From Burkholderiaceae bacterium (GTDB lineage Bacteria > Pseudomonadota > Gammaproteobacteria > Burkholderiales > Burkholderiaceae_C): 64,000 nt of DNA. The notes under the pieces were generated by a model. It saw only the letters and a list, made by a program, of their open reading frames with translations, was not told the DNA's origin and did no database searches. Numbering within the stretch: position 1 is the first letter of the stretch; each line of letters starts with the position of its first letter. A program made the translations under genes and the position numbers. Positions 17,283 to 25,824 of this stretch are shown piece after piece. Location: contig JAFEHU010000081.1 of NCBI GenBank assembly GCA_017848435.1, forward strand, positions 43,987 to 107,986. Reading direction: 5' to 3'.

Positions 17283-17504
17283 TCAGGACTTGCGGCCACC
17301 CAACGCCAGTGCCGCCACGCCCGCCACCACCGCGGCAATGCTCAGCCACTGCGGGAAGTTGACGGTTTCTTTTTCTTTCACGGTCAGCTCGATCGGGCCG
17401 ATCTTGGCGGCGGTCGAGTCTTTGGTGAAGCTGAAGCCACCGGTGAAAAAACCGGCAATACCGACCACGATCAAAATGATGCCAACAATGCGAACAGCGC
17501 CCAT
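17283..17504 (-). CDS. DUF3185 family small membrane protein
   Basis: 73 residues with two hydrophobic helices flanking a short polar loop (FTKDSTAAKIGPIELTVKEKET). The GIILIVVGIAGFFTGGFSFT start and the LALGGRKS end fit DUF3185, a family without known function. A clear ribosome binding site (GAGGAGAAACCC) sets the start at 17504. Confidence 0.78.
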   Translation of the reverse strand: MGAVRIVGIILIVVGIAGFFTGGFSFTKDSTAAKIGPIELTVKEKETVNFPQWLSIAAVVAGVAALALGGRKS

Positions 17505-17591
17505 GGGTTTCTCCTCGCCGGGTTTTGCATGAACGGCCCACACGTCCCGGACTGCGCCGCTGGCCTGCCTGCAATATAGCCGGTCGCGTGC

Positions 17592-17606
17592 TACGCTTCT
17601 CGGATG
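17592..17606 (+). promoter_or_regulatory. Candidate -10 box for a leaderless DUF1841 transcript
   Basis: TACGCT at 17592-17597, six bases, then ATG at 17604. The hexamer is a weaker match than at the other sites. Confidence 0.3.
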
Positions 17607-18038
17607 TTCTCCCCGTCCCAAGCCGATGTGCGCCGCTTTTTCTGCGACGTGCGCGCCAAAACCCAAGCCCAAGCCCCGCTGGAAGCGATTGAAACCCTCG
17701 CGGGCCAGTGGATTGACGAACACCCCGAATACCACGCCGACCTCGCAGACGTGAACACCGCGCTCGCCAAAATGGCCGAGGTGGACACCACCCGCACCAA
17801 CCCGTTTCTGCATTTGTCGATGCACCTGTCAATCAGCGAGCAGTGCTCGATCGACCAGCCGCGAGGCATTCGCCAGGCGGTGGAGCTGTTGACCGCGCGG
17901 CGCAACTCGCTGCACGACGCGCACCACGAAGCCATGGAGTGCCTCGGCCAGATGCTGTGGGAAAGCCAGCGCGCCGGCCGCCCACCTGACGGCGACGCCT
18001 ATGTGGCCTGTGTTCAGCAGCGCGCCACACGCGACTGA
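17604..18038 (+). CDS. DUF1841 family protein
   Basis: 144-residue soluble protein starting MFSPSQADVRRFFCD, with the family signatures HPEYHADL, NPFLHLSMHLSISEQCSIDQPRGIRQ and a C-terminal DAHHEAMECLGQMLWESQR. DUF1841 is widespread in betaproteobacteria; no function is established. The many conserved histidines suggest metal binding, but this is conjecture. It stands alone, followed by a dispersed repeat. Confidence 0.85.
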   Translation: MFSPSQADVRRFFCDVRAKTQAQAPLEAIETLAGQWIDEHPEYHADLADVNTALAKMAEVDTTRTNPFLHLSMHLSISEQCSIDQPRGIRQAVELLTARRNSLHDAHHEAMECLGQMLWESQRAGRPPDGDAYVACVQQRATRD

Positions 18039-18048
18039 GTTGCGGCGA

Positions 18049-18115
18049 ATTTGCTACTGATTCAATAGCTTGATCGCCAGATTCGGCTAAGGCTCGCGCC
18101 CGATTTGGCATAAAA
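18049..18115 (+). repeat. Dispersed intergenic repeat, copy 2
   Basis: TTTGCTACTGATTCAATAGC at the left and GCCCGATTTGGCATAAAA at the right, same layout and orientation as the copy at 11343. It begins ten bases beyond the DUF1841 stop and runs into the cytochrome c4 terminator. Confidence 0.65.
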
Positions 18116-18136
18116 AAGCCGCTCAGGGAGCGGCTT
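18110..18136 (-). terminator. Rho-independent terminator of the cytochrome c4 gene
   Basis: 9-bp stem AAGCCGCTC / GAGCGGCTT with a 3-base loop; on the minus strand it is followed by a run of T. It starts about 20 bases after the gene end. Confidence 0.75.
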
Positions 18137-18156
18137 GGGGTAATCGCAGTCCGTTG

Positions 18157-18822
18157 TCAGCGGAATTTGCTCTGTGGCACCACCTTGAGGTCACCGTCCA
18201 CACCGGCGATGTAGTTGGACAATGCCTTCAGTTCGGCATTGGAATACTGCTTGGCAATGCCGCCCATGATGCCGTTGGCGCGGCCCACATTGGGGTTGTT
18301 CTCGGTCTTGTAAGCCTTGAGCGCGACGAACAGGTAGTCGGCATGCTGGCCAGCGATCTTGGGGTACGACGGGTCAATGGGCTTGGCGAAATTGTCGCCG
18401 TGGCAGGACACGCAGGCGCCCTTCTTGACCAACTCGGCCACCTTGGCAGGTGCTTCAGGCGCCTTGGCAGGCAGGGTCTCGCCCTCCACCTTGCCATGCA
18501 CCGCGTAGTAGGCGGCCACGTCGGCCATGTCTTGCTCAGACATGTTGTCGGCAATGCCGCGCATCGTGGGGTGCTTGCGTTCGCCTTTTTTGTAGGCCGT
18601 CAGGGCCGACACGATGTACTTGGCGCTTTGGCCAGAAATCTTGGGCACTTTGTAAACTTCAGGGAAGCTGGCTTGGTAGCCTTTGATGCCATGGCAGCCA
18701 ATGCACATGGCAATCTTGGTTTCGCCGGCTTTCACATCGCCAGTGGCGCCTTGGGCGAAAGCGGACAGGGAGGTCACTGACGTGACAGCCAGAGCGAATA
18801 CGGTGGTCAACAACTTGTTCAT
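18157..18822 (-). CDS. Diheme cytochrome c4
   Basis: 221 residues: signal peptide (cleavage after SAFA near residue 23) and two class I cytochrome c domains, each with a heme motif, CIGCH near residue 40 and CVSCH near residue 138. Methionine ligands are expected in HPTMRGIADNMS and in NGIMGGIAKQ. Cytochrome c4 is a periplasmic electron carrier that can donate to terminal oxidases, which fits the caa3-like coxB encoded 10 kb away. Length is normal for the family. Confidence 0.93.
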   Translation of the reverse strand: MNKLLTTVFALAVTSVTSLSAFAQGATGDVKAGETKIAMCIGCHGIKGYQASFPEVYKVPKISGQSAKYIVSALTAYKKGERKHPTMRGIADNMSEQDMADVAAYYAVHGKVEGETLPAKAPEAPAKVAELVKKGACVSCHGDNFAKPIDPSYPKIAGQHADYLFVALKAYKTENNPNVGRANGIMGGIAKQYSNAELKALSNYIAGVDGDLKVVPQSKFR

Positions 18823-18907
18823 TTTGCGCGCACAATCTTGAGGAACGTCTGCCTGAAATCAGCTTGCGATTATAGCCGGCGCAACCCTTACCGAATCTGA
18901 CCCTCCC

Positions 18908-19762
18908 ATGAAATTCCAAGGCTCCCAGACCTACGTCGCCACCCAAGACCTGATGCTGGCGGTCAACGCCGCCATCACCCTCAAGCGCCCGCTGCTTGTG
19001 AAAGGCGAGCCTGGCACCGGTAAAACGATGCTGGCCGAAGAAGTGGCCGCGGCACTCAACATGCCGTTGTTGCAATGGCACATCAAGTCCACCACCAAGG
19101 CCCAGCAGGGCTTGTACGAGTACGACGCGGTGAGCCGGCTGCGTGATTCGCAGCTGGCCGACGTGGACGGCGGCGAACGCGTCAAGAACATCCACAACTA
19201 CATCGTGCAGGGCGTGCTGTGGCAGGCCTTCACCGCCGACACGCCAGTAGCGCTGCTGATCGACGAGATCGACAAGGCCGACATTGAATTCCCGAACGAC
19301 CTGCTGCGCGAGATCGACCGCATGGAGTTCTATTGCTACGAAACGCGCGAACTCATCAAGGCCAAGCACCGGCCGCTGGTGTTCATCACCTCCAACAACG
19401 AGAAAGAGCTGCCCGACGCCTTCCTGCGCCGCTGCTTCTTCCACTTCATCAAGTTCCCGGACGCGGTCACGATGCAACAAATCGTGGACGTGCACTTCCC
19501 CGGCCTGAAAAAAGACCTGCTGACAGCCGCGATGAAGACCTTCTTCGACATCCGCAACCTGCCCGGCCTGAAGAAAAAGCCCAGCACCAGCGAGCTGCTG
19601 GACTGGCTCAAGCTGCTGGTGGCTGAAGACATCCCTCTGGAAGCCCTGCAAAGCAAAGACGACAAGGTGGCCGTGCCGCCGCTGGTGGGCGCGCTGCTCA
19701 AAAACGAGCAAGATGTCACCCTGTTTGAAAAATTGGTGTTCATGCAACGCCACAACCGTTAA
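18908..19762 (+). CDS. MoxR-family AAA+ ATPase
   Basis: 284 residues with Walker A GEPGTGKT at about 36-43, Walker B ALLIDEIDKAD near residue 118, sensor 1 VFITSNNEKELPDAF and an arginine-containing LRRCFFHF segment. It is close to CoxD-like members of the MoxR family, which act as chaperones in metalloenzyme maturation together with VWA-domain partners. Such a partner is encoded at 20607-21797 in the same direction. Confidence 0.9.
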   Translation: MKFQGSQTYVATQDLMLAVNAAITLKRPLLVKGEPGTGKTMLAEEVAAALNMPLLQWHIKSTTKAQQGLYEYDAVSRLRDSQLADVDGGERVKNIHNYIVQGVLWQAFTADTPVALLIDEIDKADIEFPNDLLREIDRMEFYCYETRELIKAKHRPLVFITSNNEKELPDAFLRRCFFHFIKFPDAVTMQQIVDVHFPGLKKDLLTAAMKTFFDIRNLPGLKKKPSTSELLDWLKLLVAEDIPLEALQSKDDKVAVPPLVGALLKNEQDVTLFEKLVFMQRHNR

Positions 19763-19770
19763 GAACAACC

Positions 19771-19995
19771 ATGGCAAACCAACTCTTGGTAGAAGGCATT
19801 TCCGACGCGGTCGGTTTTGTGGGCGGCGCACTGGCCGGTTTCTGGCTGAGCCATATTCTTGGCCTGGACATTTTTGCCGACGGCTACGGCAACGCCAGCA
19901 TCTTTGGCATCCTGTTGGTGGGCTTGGGCGGGGGTGGGGGCCTGCACATGGCACGCCGCTGGCGCCGGGCCCGCCCCGACCCTGACGAGGAATGA
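19771..19995 (+). CDS. Small hypothetical membrane protein
   Basis: 74 residues, glycine-rich, with two probable hydrophobic helices (about 10-30 and 42-58) and a charged C-terminus ARRWRRARPDPDEE. It begins eight bases after the MoxR stop and precedes the GNAT gene by ten bases, so it appears to be part of the operon. No family recognised. Confidence 0.65.
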   Translation: MANQLLVEGISDAVGFVGGALAGFWLSHILGLDIFADGYGNASIFGILLVGLGGGGGLHMARRWRRARPDPDEE

Positions 19996-20005
19996 GACCC
20001 CGCGC

Positions 20006-20602
20006 ATGAGCGGCTTCCTGCAGCCGATGGCTCTGCACGGACGGCACGTGACGCTGGAGCCGCTGTCGCTCGCCCACGAGCCAGAGGCGGTGGAGGCGGT
20101 GCAGGACGGCGCACTGTGGCAGCTCTGGACCACCACCGTCCCCGCACCCGACCAGATGCGTGCCGGCATTGAAGCCCGCCTGAAACTGCAGCAACAGGGC
20201 AGCATGTTGCCGTTTGCAGTGCGCGACGCCACAGGCCGCTTCGCCGGCATGACCACCTTCATGAACGCCGACGCCACCCACCGCCGGGTGGAAATTGGCA
20301 GCACCTGGTACCGCCAGAGCGCGCAGCGCACCCCGCTCAACACCGAGGCCAAGCTGTTGCTGCTGGCCCACGCTTTTGAAGCCTGGCACTGCATTGCGGT
20401 CGAATTCCGCACCCACTGGTTTAACCAGGCCAGCCGCGCGGCCATCGCCCGCCTGGGCGCCAAACAGGACGGCGTGCTGCGCAACCACCAGCGCCTGCCC
20501 GACGGCAGCTTGCGCGACACCGTGGTTTTCAGCATCATCGAATCCGAGTGGCCCGCCGTGAAAGCGCACCTGACCCACCAACTGTCACGTCCCCGGGATT
20601 GA
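20006..20602 (+). CDS. GNAT family N-acetyltransferase (RimJ/RimL-like)
   Basis: 198 residues from ATG 20006 (MSGFLQPMALHGRHVTLEPL). The fold is recognisable from VTLEPLSLAHEPEA, EIGSTWYRQSAQRTPLNTEAKLL (acetyl-CoA binding region) and FNQASRAAIARLGAKQDGVLR, typical of RimJ/RimL-type acetyltransferases acting on protein N-termini or small molecules. The substrate is unknown. It sits between the MoxR and VWA genes with tight spacing (four bases to the latter). Confidence 0.85.
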   Translation: MSGFLQPMALHGRHVTLEPLSLAHEPEAVEAVQDGALWQLWTTTVPAPDQMRAGIEARLKLQQQGSMLPFAVRDATGRFAGMTTFMNADATHRRVEIGSTWYRQSAQRTPLNTEAKLLLLAHAFEAWHCIAVEFRTHWFNQASRAAIARLGAKQDGVLRNHQRLPDGSLRDTVVFSIIESEWPAVKAHLTHQLSRPRD

Positions 20603-20606
20603 CACC

Positions 20607-21797
20607 ATGCTCATCGATTTTTTCTACACCCTGCGTTCCGCCAAGCTGCCGGTCTCGGTCAAGGAGTACCTGACGCTGATGGAGGCGCTCAAAGAAGGCG
20701 TGGTCGGGCCGGCCAGCGAAGACGGCTACAAGATCGACGACTTCTACTTCCTCAGCCGCACCGCGCTGGTGAAGGACGAAAAGCACTACGACAAGTTCGA
20801 CCGCGCCTTCGCCGCCTACTTCAAAGGCGTGGAGATGGTGGCCGACTTCACCAAAGACGTACCGCTCGAATGGCTGCGCAAGAACCTGGAACTGGAGCTG
20901 AGCGCGGAAGAAAAAGCCAAGATCGAGAAGATGGGCTGGGACGAACTGATGGAAACGCTGAAGAAGCGCTTCGAGGAACAAAAAGAGCGCCACGAAGGCG
21001 GCAGCAAATGGATTGGCACCGGGGGCACGTCGCCGTTTGGTGCCAACGGCTTCAACCCCCAAGGCATCCGCATTGGCCAGGAAAAAGGCCGCAACAAGAG
21101 CGCGGTGAAAGTGTGGGACCAGCGCGCCTACAAAGACTACGACGATTCGCAGGAACTGGGCACCCGCAACATCAAGGTCGCCATGCGCCGGCTGCGCAAG
21201 TTCGCCCGCGAAGGCCATGTGGAAGAACTGGACCTGGACAACACCATCCGCTCCACCGCCGCCAACGCCGGCTGGCTCGACATCAAGATGGTGCCCGAGC
21301 GCCACAACAACGTGAAGGTGCTGCTGCTGATGGACGTGGGCGGCACGATGGACGAACACATCGCCCGGGTGGAAGAAATGTTCTCGGCCGCCAAAGCCGA
21401 GTTCAAGCACATGGAGTTTTACTACTTCCACAACTGCGTCTACGACTTCATGTGGAAAAACAACCGGCGCCGCTTCAGCGAGAAATTCGCCACACAGGAC
21501 ATTCTTCGCAAATACAACAAAGACTACAAACTGATCTTTGTCGGCGACGCCACGATGAGCCCCTACGAAATCCTGCAGCCTGGCGGCAGCGTGGAATACA
21601 ACAACGAGGAATCGGGCGCGGTCTGGCTCGACCGGCTGACGCAGGCCTTCCCGAAATTCGTCTGGATCAACCCCGAGCCCCAGGGCGTGTGGCAATACCG
21701 CCAGAGCATTTCCATCGTGCAGCAACTGATGGGCAACCGCATGGTGCCACTGACGCTGAAGGGCCTGGAAGAAGGCATGAAAACACTGAACCGGTAA
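20607..21797 (+). CDS. VWA domain protein, CoxE-like
   Basis: 396 residues. The N-terminal half is charged and helical, with DELMETLKKRFEEQKERHEGG; the C-terminal half is a von Willebrand A domain beginning VLLLMDVGGTMDEH near residue 235, whose DxGxT is the metal-ion-dependent adhesion motif (threonine in place of the usual serine). MoxR-VWA pairs such as CoxD/CoxE in carbon monoxide dehydrogenase maturation work together on a client enzyme. No client metalloenzyme gene lies beside this pair. Confidence 0.88.
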   Translation: MLIDFFYTLRSAKLPVSVKEYLTLMEALKEGVVGPASEDGYKIDDFYFLSRTALVKDEKHYDKFDRAFAAYFKGVEMVADFTKDVPLEWLRKNLELELSAEEKAKIEKMGWDELMETLKKRFEEQKERHEGGSKWIGTGGTSPFGANGFNPQGIRIGQEKGRNKSAVKVWDQRAYKDYDDSQELGTRNIKVAMRRLRKFAREGHVEELDLDNTIRSTAANAGWLDIKMVPERHNNVKVLLLMDVGGTMDEHIARVEEMFSAAKAEFKHMEFYYFHNCVYDFMWKNNRRRFSEKFATQDILRKYNKDYKLIFVGDATMSPYEILQPGGSVEYNNEESGAVWLDRLTQAFPKFVWINPEPQGVWQYRQSISIVQQLMGNRMVPLTLKGLEEGMKTLNR

Positions 21798-21862
21798 GCA
21801 AACAGTAAGCCGTTGGTTCTGGCCCACTCAGGGGAAAAACTCAGATTAAATTCAGTACCCTT

Positions 21863-21871
21863 TGCTATCAT
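21863..21871 (+). promoter_or_regulatory. Candidate extended -10 promoter of the P460-like gene
   Basis: TGC TATCAT forms an extended -10 element in an AT-rich stretch, 46 bases upstream of the start codon. Confidence 0.35.
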
Positions 21872-21917
21872 GTTTTTCCACGGTATCTTCCGTTCAGATT
21901 TCAAGGAAATAAATCAC

Positions 21918-22583
21918 ATGTCACTGAAAATCACTGCTTCACTGGCCGCCATTGCGTGCGCTGTCATCGCTGGTTGCGCCACAGGCCCGGCAACCCCACC
22001 GGCCGCCCTGGTCGACGGTCAACTGACCCAGCCTGCCGACTACAAGTCATGGCCCAAGTTCCTGTCCAACATCCAGCGCCCTGACGTCAAACAGGTCCGT
22101 GAGATTTACATGAACAAAGTGGCCGCTACCGTTGTGCGCGGTCAGCCCTTCCCACAGGGCAGCCAGTTCGTGATGGAGAACTACGCCGCGGTTGCCAATC
22201 CAGACGGCACGCTGCAAACCGGACCCGACGGCAAGCTCGTCAAGGGCAACCTGGTGGCCGTGTTTGTGATGGGCAAGAACCCCGGCTGGGGCCAGAACGT
22301 CGCGCCTGAGCTGCGTACCGGCAACTGGATCTTCAGCGGCTTCAAAGCCACTGGCGACAAGGTGGACGCCGACCCCGTGACCTGCCGCGGCTGCCACATC
22401 GCTGCCACGCCAGACGGCACCAAGGGCGCTGGCCCAGCCCGCGACTGGGTGATCCGCTACGACCAGTACTTTGACCAGAAGAAGGCCAGCCTGACGACCG
22501 ACGCCGTCGTGGCCTCCCTGTCTGCCGCACACGGCGCCATCAGCGCCCACGACCTGAGCAGCGTCAGCGCCCTGCAGCGCTAA
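21918..22583 (+). CDS. Cytochrome P460-like lipoprotein
   Basis: 221 residues. The N-terminus is a lipoprotein signal with lipobox AVIAGC (cysteine near residue 18). The mature part has one heme-attachment motif, CRGCH near residue 157, after a beta-rich domain with NLVAVFVMGKNPGWGQNV, as in the cytochrome P460 / c'-beta group. These bind a mono-heme centre cross-linked to lysine and act on hydroxylamine or NO, but the subgroup cannot be fixed here. The start at 21918 has a good ribosome binding site (AAGGAAAT). Confidence 0.78.
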   Translation: MSLKITASLAAIACAVIAGCATGPATPPAALVDGQLTQPADYKSWPKFLSNIQRPDVKQVREIYMNKVAATVVRGQPFPQGSQFVMENYAAVANPDGTLQTGPDGKLVKGNLVAVFVMGKNPGWGQNVAPELRTGNWIFSGFKATGDKVDADPVTCRGCHIAATPDGTKGAGPARDWVIRYDQYFDQKKASLTTDAVVASLSAAHGAISAHDLSSVSALQR

Positions 22584-22621
22584 GCCGCCCCCCGTGACCC
22601 CGGCCTTCGGGCCGTCACACC

Positions 22622-22653
22622 ATCGCCGTTACCGCGCAAGCGGTAACGGCGAT
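22622..22653. terminator. Strong 14-bp perfect hairpin with GCAA tetraloop
   Basis: Two 14-base arms (ATCGCCGTTACCGC and its complement) flank a GCAA loop, 38 bases after the P460-like stop and 14 bases before the tRNA. The short T-rich tail (AATCTTT) suggests a terminator. Confidence 0.55.
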
Positions 22654-22667
22654 AATCTTTGGGCTGC

Positions 22668-22742
22668 GCCGCCGTAGTTCAATGGACAGAACGGGGACCT
22701 CCTAAGTCTCAGATACAGGTTCGATTCCTGTCGGGGGCGCCA
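22668..22742 (+). tRNA. tRNA-Arg (anticodon CCT)
   Basis: 75-base cloverleaf with encoded CCA. The D stem is GTTC/GAAC, the anticodon stem GGGAC/GTCTC, the loop CTCCTAA gives anticodon CCT (reads AGG), and the T arm is ACAGG TTCGATT CCTGT. The acceptor stem has one G-G mismatch at its fourth pair. No integrase or attachment-site duplication is visible downstream. Confidence 0.93.
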
Positions 22743-22807
22743 TTCGACGCAGAGGCAAACATCTGACCGAAGAAAACGGCCAGCGTGGGCTGCTTAGGGT
22801 TGCGGTG

Positions 22808-23503
22808 TCAAGACTGGATGCGGATCGGCGTGTTGAGCTTGTAGCCATACCCGCGGATCGCCTTGACCAGGTCTTCTTCGCCGATGTGCTGCGCCAGCTT
22901 GTGGCGCAGGCGGCTCACGAGCACGGTGAGCGCGTCACGTGTCTTGACCATGTTGTACTCTTGGCTGAGCTTGCGCAGCAGGAACTCGGCGTCCAGCTGG
23001 CGTTCAGGGGCCAGGGCCAGTTGGGTCAGGATTTCCGTCTCCGAGAGCGTCAGCTCGGCCACCTTGCCGCCAGGCGCCAGCAGCCGCATGCGCCGGCCGT
23101 CCAGCACAAACCCGTCTGCAGCCGGCTGAACCACCAACCGCTGGCCCAGCGTGGTGATCACCGCCTCCAGCTCGCGCACGTTGGTGGGTTTGGTCAGGTA
23201 GACATCGGCGCCAGTGGCATAGCCATCGGCACGTTCGCTCGGGCGGGTGCGCCCGGTCAGCATCACAATGCCCACCCTCGGCAGGGCTGCACGCAGGCGG
23301 GTGGCAATGCTCAGGCCGTCTTCGCCGGGCAGGTTCAAATCCAGCACCACCACGTCGGCCGGCGAGGTGCGTAGCGCAATGTCCAGCTCCTCGCCCGACC
23401 CCACGCCCCGCACATCCCACCCGGGGCGGCGCAGGTGCTCCACCAGCTCCTCGCGCAGCAGGTCGTGGTCTTCCACCACGATGATGGCTAACTCGGTAGC
23501 CAC
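22808..23503 (-). CDS. Response regulator with winged-helix output domain
   Basis: 231 residues. Receiver domain about 1-120: acidic pair VVEDHD, phospho-acceptor aspartate in VVVLDLNLPGEDG (near residue 54), threonine in VMLTGRT and lysine in YLTKPTN. The C-terminal OmpR/PhoB-type winged helix shows LTLSETEILTQLA and a final AIRGYGYKL. It starts with GTG and overlaps the kinase gene end by 16 bases, so the pair is translationally coupled and forms one two-component system. Confidence 0.92.
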   Translation of the reverse strand: MATELAIIVVEDHDLLREELVEHLRRPGWDVRGVGSGEELDIALRTSPADVVVLDLNLPGEDGLSIATRLRAALPRVGIVMLTGRTRPSERADGYATGADVYLTKPTNVRELEAVITTLGQRLVVQPAADGFVLDGRRMRLLAPGGKVAELTLSETEILTQLALAPERQLDAEFLLRKLSQEYNMVKTRDALTVLVSRLRHKLAQHIGEEDLVKAIRGYGYKLNTPIRIQS

Positions 23504-25377
23504 AGTTCAAACACCACGTTGTCCACCCCGCCATCACCACGCTCGCTGCGGTAACGCACCGTGCCACCCAGCATCTCGGCCACCCTGCGCACCCAATACA
23601 GGCCCAGGCCGGTGCCGGTGAGGTGTTTGGCCGTGTCGGCCCGGTAGTACTTGCCAAACAGCTGTTCGGCATCGGGCGCGCCAGCCCGGCCCACCGGGTT
23701 GCGCACCGTCACGGCAAAACCGTCGTCCTGCTCGGCCAGCACCACATCCACCGCAGAACCCGGGGGCGAGTAATTCAGCGCGTTGTGCACCAGGTTGCGC
23801 AGCATCAGGCAGGTCAGTGGCGCGTCCACCTCGGCCATCAGGCTGGCGGGCAGTTGCAGCTTGAGGCGGTTGCGCTGGGGCTCGATGCTGGTCCAGTCGG
23901 TCACCAGAGAGGCGACGTCGTGCGGCTGCTTCTGCACCGCCAGGGCGCCCTGCTCCAGCCGGTCAACCTCCACACAGCGTTCCAGCACACCGTCGATGTT
24001 GTCCACCGCTTTCTGGATGTTGGTCAGCCGCCGCTCGCGCTGGGCAGCGTCGTCATCAACGCGCCCCCCCGTCAGCGACTGCGTGGCCAGCCGGATCGCC
24101 GCCAGCGGCGTTTTCAGCTCGTGCATCATCATGCTCAAAAAGCTGCTGGTGGCGGCATGGCGCGCCACCTCGCCCTTGAGCTGCTGGTCGAGCTGGCGCA
24201 TGTCGGCCTCCAGCCGCCACTTGTCACGGATTTGCAGCTGGGTGCGGCGCGCCAGAATCACTTGCAACATCACACCGGTGAAGAAGTTCGCCAGCACCGC
24301 CGGGTACAGGTGCAACTCGGTCATGCGCGACAACCCCAGCAGCGGCAGCACAAAGTAGAAGATGTAGACCACCAGGCCCGCGTAGAGGGTGCGCACCATC
24401 CACAGCAGGCGGCGGTCGTCGGCTTTGAGGAAGAACAGAATCACCACGCCGCCCAGGTTCTCCATCAGCAGCAGGTTGCCATTGACCACCATGGCGCTGC
24501 GCGGGTCCCCGGACAGGATCCAGTACAGCAGCAGCGGATAAACGGCCATGGGCAGCAGGTAGACCAGCGAGGTCCAGCGCGGCACGCGGAACGACATGAG
24601 GAAGCGCCAGAAGAACAGCGAGGCCACGAACAGGTGGGTGGCCGCCAGCAGCGGCACCCCCAGGTCAGCCCAATGGGGTTGCTGCGGAAACAGGTACTGC
24701 CCGGCAAACCCCATGATGAAAAACATAAACAGCATGGAGGCCAGCTGGAACAACGTGTCCAGGCCCCACAGCGGGTCGCGCGTGACACGCCAGCACACCA
24801 GGGCGAACACCATCATGGCCAGCAGCATGCCGCAGTACACGCCGAGGAAGGTGTGCACACTGCTGTCGAAGGCCATGCTGCCGGTCGGGCTGAACACCCG
24901 GGCATGGACCTGCATCGCACTGGTGGTGGCCACGCGCAGGTACAGCACCGTGGGCCCAGTGGCGTTGGGCTGGAAAGCGAAGGTGGGGTAGACCTCGGGC
25001 ACCGCGCGCTGCGCAAAGGGGCGTTGGTCGCCCAACTGCTCCACCTCCCAGCCGCCCGGCTGGCCCTGGCGTGGGCGGTACAGCCGCACGTCGTCCAGCT
25101 GCGCTGGCTGCACCACCAGCCGCAGCTCAGGCAGCGGGCTGGGCGCCACCTCGATGCGCAGCCAGACCGCAGCCGGGGTAAAGCCACGGCCAATCGGCCC
25201 CTGCACCGGGCGAAACGCCTGGCCCTGCACCTCGTCAATGCCAAGGCTGTGCGCTGGGTCCATCAGCACGCCGCGCGACAGCACCAGATCATCGGCGGCA
25301 AAAGCCGGTGCCAGTGCGCAAACACAGAGCAAGAGTGCTGCACATCGGTGCCAGCACAGCGTGAACAAGACAGTCAT
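23488..25377 (-). CDS. 7TM-DISM sensor histidine kinase
   Basis: 629 residues from ATG 25377 (MTVLFTLC). Layout: signal peptide to about residue 28; periplasmic carbohydrate-binding-like 7TMR-DISM extracellular domain (about 30-165); seven membrane helices (about 175-390); short coiled linker; HisKA with FLSMMMHELKTPLAAIR (phospho-histidine near residue 417); HATPase with N box LMLRNLVHNALNYS and G2 box GTGLGLYWVRRVAE. The DISM domain suggests sensing of a small periplasmic ligand, not known here. A TTG at 25410 is a possible longer start. Confidence 0.9.
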   Translation of the reverse strand: MTVLFTLCWHRCAALLLCVCALAPAFAADDLVLSRGVLMDPAHSLGIDEVQGQAFRPVQGPIGRGFTPAAVWLRIEVAPSPLPELRLVVQPAQLDDVRLYRPRQGQPGGWEVEQLGDQRPFAQRAVPEVYPTFAFQPNATGPTVLYLRVATTSAMQVHARVFSPTGSMAFDSSVHTFLGVYCGMLLAMMVFALVCWRVTRDPLWGLDTLFQLASMLFMFFIMGFAGQYLFPQQPHWADLGVPLLAATHLFVASLFFWRFLMSFRVPRWTSLVYLLPMAVYPLLLYWILSGDPRSAMVVNGNLLLMENLGGVVILFFLKADDRRLLWMVRTLYAGLVVYIFYFVLPLLGLSRMTELHLYPAVLANFFTGVMLQVILARRTQLQIRDKWRLEADMRQLDQQLKGEVARHAATSSFLSMMMHELKTPLAAIRLATQSLTGGRVDDDAAQRERRLTNIQKAVDNIDGVLERCVEVDRLEQGALAVQKQPHDVASLVTDWTSIEPQRNRLKLQLPASLMAEVDAPLTCLMLRNLVHNALNYSPPGSAVDVVLAEQDDGFAVTVRNPVGRAGAPDAEQLFGKYYRADTAKHLTGTGLGLYWVRRVAEMLGGTVRYRSERGDGGVDNVVFELWLPS

Positions 25378-25642
25378 GGCAGCAACGTTGGTGAAGTTGT
25401 ACGGAGGCAATGCAAATGCACGGCACTATACCCATCTGGCCAGCACCATAGCGTGGTCTGCAGCGCCAAGCTTGCACTGGCTTGCATGCCGAGCCGGGTG
25501 CCAGGTGCCGACGCAGGCACAGACCCACTGAAGTCTGCCCCCGACCATTGAGGCCAAGCGTCACCCGCCCAGCGGGCAAGCGGATGGCCTGGCTGGCAGC
25601 AGTGCCCGCACGACCAAAAACCGTGCTGGGCGGCATTCTCAA

Positions 25643-25714
25643 CACCCGTTTCAAGCCAAATCGGCCTTCAGCCTTAGTGAAATCTCGCAGTTCAGCTATA
25701 TAAAAAGGAGCAAT
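25643..25714 (-). repeat. Dispersed intergenic repeat, copy 3
   Basis: Plus-strand order CACCCGTTTCAAGCCAAATC, then GCCTTAGTGAAAT, then CAGCTATATAAAAAGGAG; this is the reverse orientation of the copies at 11343 and 18049. Confidence 0.7.
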
Positions 25715-25824
25715 AGAGGCCTCTTCGCCATCAAAAACAAAGAGCAGCGCCGGGCTGCCCTGTATGGGTTGGGATAGCTTGGGGTCATTAATCGGAATCC
25801 GACCCCAATTAGCGCACAGCCAGC

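Noticed and set aside
18157..18822. Cytochrome c4 gene as part of the MoxR/VWA cluster.
   Set aside because: It is on the opposite strand with its own terminator and a clear gap; no evidence of a shared transcript.
22668..22742. tRNA-Arg as a possible integration site of a genomic island.
   Set aside because: No integrase, no direct repeat of the tRNA 3' end and no base-composition change are visible on either side.
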